NCBI GenBank assembly: GCA_031267635.1 | Contig: JAIRYX010000479.1 | Location: 1-7,108, forward strand | DNA from: Planctomycetaceae bacterium | GTDB taxonomy: Bacteria; Planctomycetota; Planctomycetia; Pirellulales; Thermoguttaceae | Length of the DNA stretch: 7,108 bases | Direction: 5' to 3' | Shown: positions 5,498-7,108 of the stretch, in pieces | Numbering within the stretch: position 1 is the stretch's first letter | Layout: the number at the start of each line of letters is the position of its first letter | Notes under the pieces: generated by a model | The model's database searches: none | Seen by the model: the letters and a program-made list of their open reading frames with translations, nothing else | What the model was told of the DNA's origin: nothing | Made by a program: the position numbers and the translations under genes

Positions 5498-6373
5498 TCA
5501 AATCAGCTTCCAACTCGGTTTTTCCGGCAAATACGAATCAAATTCATCAAGCAACGCTTTTTGATAATCGCCGGCAAATGTACCGTCAAAAAAGCGGTTC
5601 AGACCTTCTTTGTCGAGTTTTTCCCAACTTTTTTCTTCCGTACCGGGATTGATCGGGAAAAACAGAGCGTTGTTTGCCATCGCCGCCCTGTAGTCACCGG
5701 GCGCATCACCGACCATTAAAATATGATTTACCGCATAATTGCCGACTTGCTGAGCGTAACCGAGCGATTCTTTTTTTGTACCGATTTCCTGACCACAAAT
5801 TTCCGCCGTGTATTTGGCGAGGTCTTGCTCTTCCCATTCGCGGATTAACGCTTCCTGCGGCGTAGCTGAAACAACAAGAATGTCGGCGCGGTCTGTCATT
5901 TTTTCGAGCGATTCCCGCACAAATGGAAACGGCGGCACGCCTTCTCGCACAATTTCGCCAACTTGCCGGTTCACTGCCTCCGACCACGCTAATGTTTTCG
6001 CTAAAATCGGATCTTGGGTTGCTTCCACTGTTTTTTTCAATGCTGGATTTCCGAGTTTTGTTTCGCTTTTGACCCAATCAATAAGTTCCTGCGGAATTTC
6101 GATTTTTACACCGCGTGCCGCGACTTCCGCGCGTTTTTGCAACCACTCCAACGTTTCAATTAACCCAGGAAAACGATTGACCCCACGACTTTTCGAATAC
6201 AAATTGACAAATTCCGCCGCTTCACGGGCATATTTGCTAACGCCCTGCAATCCCCAATGACTGATAGTTTGCGGAATAAAGCATTCTTTGTGTTTGAGCT
6301 CCATTGTATCGAACGTGCAGCCGTCCGAGTCGATGCCGATTAAAAATTCGTGTTTTGCTGTGTAAGTGAGCAT
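5498..6373 (-). CDS. HAD-superfamily hydrolase (phosphatase-like)
   Basis: The 291-residue product has all four haloacid dehalogenase-superfamily motifs. Motif I is IDSDGCTFD (14-22; nucleophile Asp15, acid/base Asp17). Motif II is VVSAT (167-171; Ser169). Motif III is Lys200 or Lys201 in GTKKES. Motif IV is VGDAPGD (221-227; Asp223 and Asp227 for Mg). About 125 residues between motif I and the core (roughly 23-150) form a large C1-type cap, which sets the substrate, so a small phosphorylated metabolite is likely. The substrate cannot be named from sequence. The ATG at 6373 is preferred because motif I then begins about 15 residues in; the in-frame ATG at 6442 adds 23 residues with no family resemblance. 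Neither start has a strong Shine-Dalgarno site. Same strand as dapB, 99 nt upstream, probably one transcript. Confidence 0.88.
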   Translation of the reverse strand: MLTYTAKHEFLIGIDSDGCTFDTMELKHKECFIPQTISHWGLQGVSKYAREAAEFVNLYSKSRGVNRFPGLIETLEWLQKRAEVAARGVKIEIPQELIDWVKSETKLGNPALKKTVEATQDPILAKTLAWSEAVNRQVGEIVREGVPPFPFVRESLEKMTDRADILVVSATPQEALIREWEEQDLAKYTAEICGQEIGTKKESLGYAQQVGNYAVNHILMVGDAPGDYRAAMANNALFFPINPGTEEKSWEKLDKEGLNRFFDGTFAGDYQKALLDEFDSYLPEKPSWKLI

Positions 6374-6449
6374 AATGTTTTGTCTCAAAATTGTTGTAGT
6401 TTTCGTGTCAAAAACAAAATTGACCGGATGACAGTTTACCATAATTTAA

Positions 6450-6662
6450 ATTGATCGGCAATCACCCCAAGATCTCTTCTTGTTCCTAACTTTTTTAGTG
6501 GAAACCGAAATTCAAAGTGTGAGCTTTAAAAAATTTCCTATTGTTCTCGGTGAAGTTGTTCATTTAGCGGAATTGATGTGGACTAAAAGCAGCAGTTATG
6601 GTATACTTCTTGAAGCTTTTTTGTTTCCTACTACGAAGTTCCTCAATCTTCTCTTGATATGA
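6450..6662 (+). other. Open frame upstream of the HAD gene, no supported gene
   Basis: The stretch from the HAD start to element C contains one plus-strand frame open for 70 residues, for example VETEIQSVSFKKFP and GEVVHLAELMWTKSS. It has no ATG near its start and no Shine-Dalgarno site, and its last residues are encoded by the repeat module at 6629-6662. It may be a gene relic truncated by the repeat, or chance. The HAD promoter should lie in this stretch: a perfect TTGACA occurs on the minus strand at 6411-6406, but no matching -10 is seen. Confidence 0.15.
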
Positions 6663-6903
6663 AAAATGTCAAGTGAAATTGCGTGACATTGCACTGGGTA
6701 ACAATCTTAATGACGATGTCTTCATTGACTGGTTATCCGAAAGATTTTACTATTGCCGCCCTTATTTATCAAGTTTCCTTTAATAGCCAACAAAGCCCCC
6801 AAACGTGTCCTTATGTTTTAGATCATGGTGGATTGTTATCAACACAATGGAACGAAACATAAGGAAATAAGGGCGTATATTGGTACAATTCGGGCTACTA
6901 AGG
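6629..6903. repeat. Composite repeat element C, rearranged and truncated
   Basis: C starts with the module shared with element A (CTACTACGAAGTTC at 6630). It continues with the left part of element B (ACTGGGTAACAATC, GATTTTACTATTGCCGC) and the inner arm CCCTTATTTATCAAGTTTCC at 6759-6778. After the arm the centre appears in the opposite orientation to A and B: CAACAAAGCCCCCAAACG, then GATTGTTATC, then GGGCGTAT and CAATTCGGGCTACTAAGG. The outer terminal repeats are missing, and the right arm position is taken by the IS end at 6901-6921. Confidence 0.75.
6809..6864. repeat. Stem-loop in the centre of element C
   Basis: CCTTATGTTT at 6809-6818 and AAACATAAGG at 6855-6864 are perfect 10-bp inverted repeats. 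Inside the loop ATTGT and ACAAT form a second short stem. In elements A and B only fragments of this outer stem remain. Confidence 0.6.
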
Positions 6904-6921
6904 AACTGTGCATAAATAACC
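6901..6921. mobile_element. Probable terminus of the ISAzo13-type insertion sequence
   Basis: AGGAACTGTGCATAAATAAC lies where homology to the repeat family stops, and the transposase stop codon follows about three bases inside. The position and the abrupt change of sequence identify it as the transposase-3' end of the IS. The exact first base is uncertain by a few bases, because the repeat arm and the IS end look alike here. Confidence 0.6.
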
Positions 6922-6923
6922 TA

Positions 6924-7108
6924 TCAAATATCATTCTTAATCGTATAGTTCCATTCCTCGTGAAAATCATGTTTTTTGATTTTCACGTGAGCTAATTCTT
7001 TGTCGCTGACTTTAATTCCTTTTTTATATTGCTTGTTATCTTCGACGCAACGCACGCTCAATCCCGTTTCTGTTTTTGTGTTGCTGATCAAGTTCACAAC
7101 CGTTGCTC
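6924..7108 (-). CDS. ISAzo13-family (Rhodopirellula-type DDE) transposase, C-terminal part
   Basis: Reading leftwards from the window edge to the TGA at 6926-6924 gives the last 60 residues of a transposase; the rest is outside the window. The pattern TVVNLISNTKTETGLSV, then KKGIKVSDKELAHVKI and HDFHEEWNYTI, is the conserved C-terminal end of the Rhodopirellula transposase DDE family found in ISAzo13-type elements. These catalyse cut-and-paste transposition with an RNase-H-like core, not seen here. The stop codon lies about 20 bases from the presumed IS end, the usual compact arrangement. The family is abundant in planctomycetes and cyanobacteria, which supports but does not prove the host assignment. 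Confidence 0.82.
   Translation of the reverse strand, partial: ATVVNLISNTKTETGLSVRCVEDNKQYKKGIKVSDKELAHVKIKKHDFHEEWNYTIKNDI

Noticed and set aside
6383..6411. Perfect TTGACA upstream of the HAD gene as a promoter
   Set aside because: No acceptable -10 sequence is found at 15-19 bases; TTGAGA at the 17-base position matches poorly.
1091..6903. The repeats as a CRISPR array or integron attC sites
   Set aside because: The copies are hundreds to thousands of bases apart with whole genes between them, and they lack regular spacers, cas genes, an integrase, and convincing attC core-site symmetry.

Overview
The window looks like chromosomal DNA of a moderately AT-rich Planctomycetota bacterium. 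The grounds are a membrane-spanning Hanks-type Ser/Thr kinase with a long low-complexity linker and a helical C-terminal domain, and a 'Rhodopirellula-type' (ISAzo13 family) transposase at the right edge. This placement is an inference from protein style; no marker gene is present. Both edges lie inside insertion-sequence transposases (IS1-like InsA on the left, ISAzo13-like on the right), so the window may be one assembly contig that broke at repeated IS copies.

Layout from left to right. 1-161 (minus) is the N-terminal zinc-ribbon part of an IS1-family InsA-like protein. 339-1088 (plus) is a NatA-type ABC transporter ATPase without a visible permease partner. 1091-1611 is repeat element A, which fills the gap between natA and the convergent kinase gene. 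1616-3901 (minus) is the 761-aa Ser/Thr protein kinase. 4034-4409 is repeat element B. 4601-5398 (minus) is dapB, and 5498-6373 (minus) is a HAD-superfamily hydrolase, probably co-transcribed with dapB across a 99-nt gap that holds an inverted repeat. 6629-6903 is repeat element C. 6924-7108 (minus) is the C-terminus of the ISAzo13-type transposase.

The genes are ordinary housekeeping or signalling genes (lysine/meso-diaminopimelate synthesis, a phosphatase-like enzyme, a sensor-like kinase, an export ATPase) and do not obviously form one system. The most unusual content is intergenic: three related, modular, near-palindromic repeats in about 7 kb. A and B have outer terminal inverted repeats of about 35 bp that are themselves hairpin-forming. 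All three carry inner arms around AAGGGAAACTTGATAAATAA, and a unique centre lies between the arms. In copy C the centre is inverted relative to A and B, and one arm is replaced by the end of the ISAzo13-type element, whose terminal sequence resembles the arm. This suggests a non-autonomous (MITE-like) family related to the ISAzo13-type IS, with loop inversion between the arms. I found no convincing CRISPR array, tRNA, rRNA or origin.
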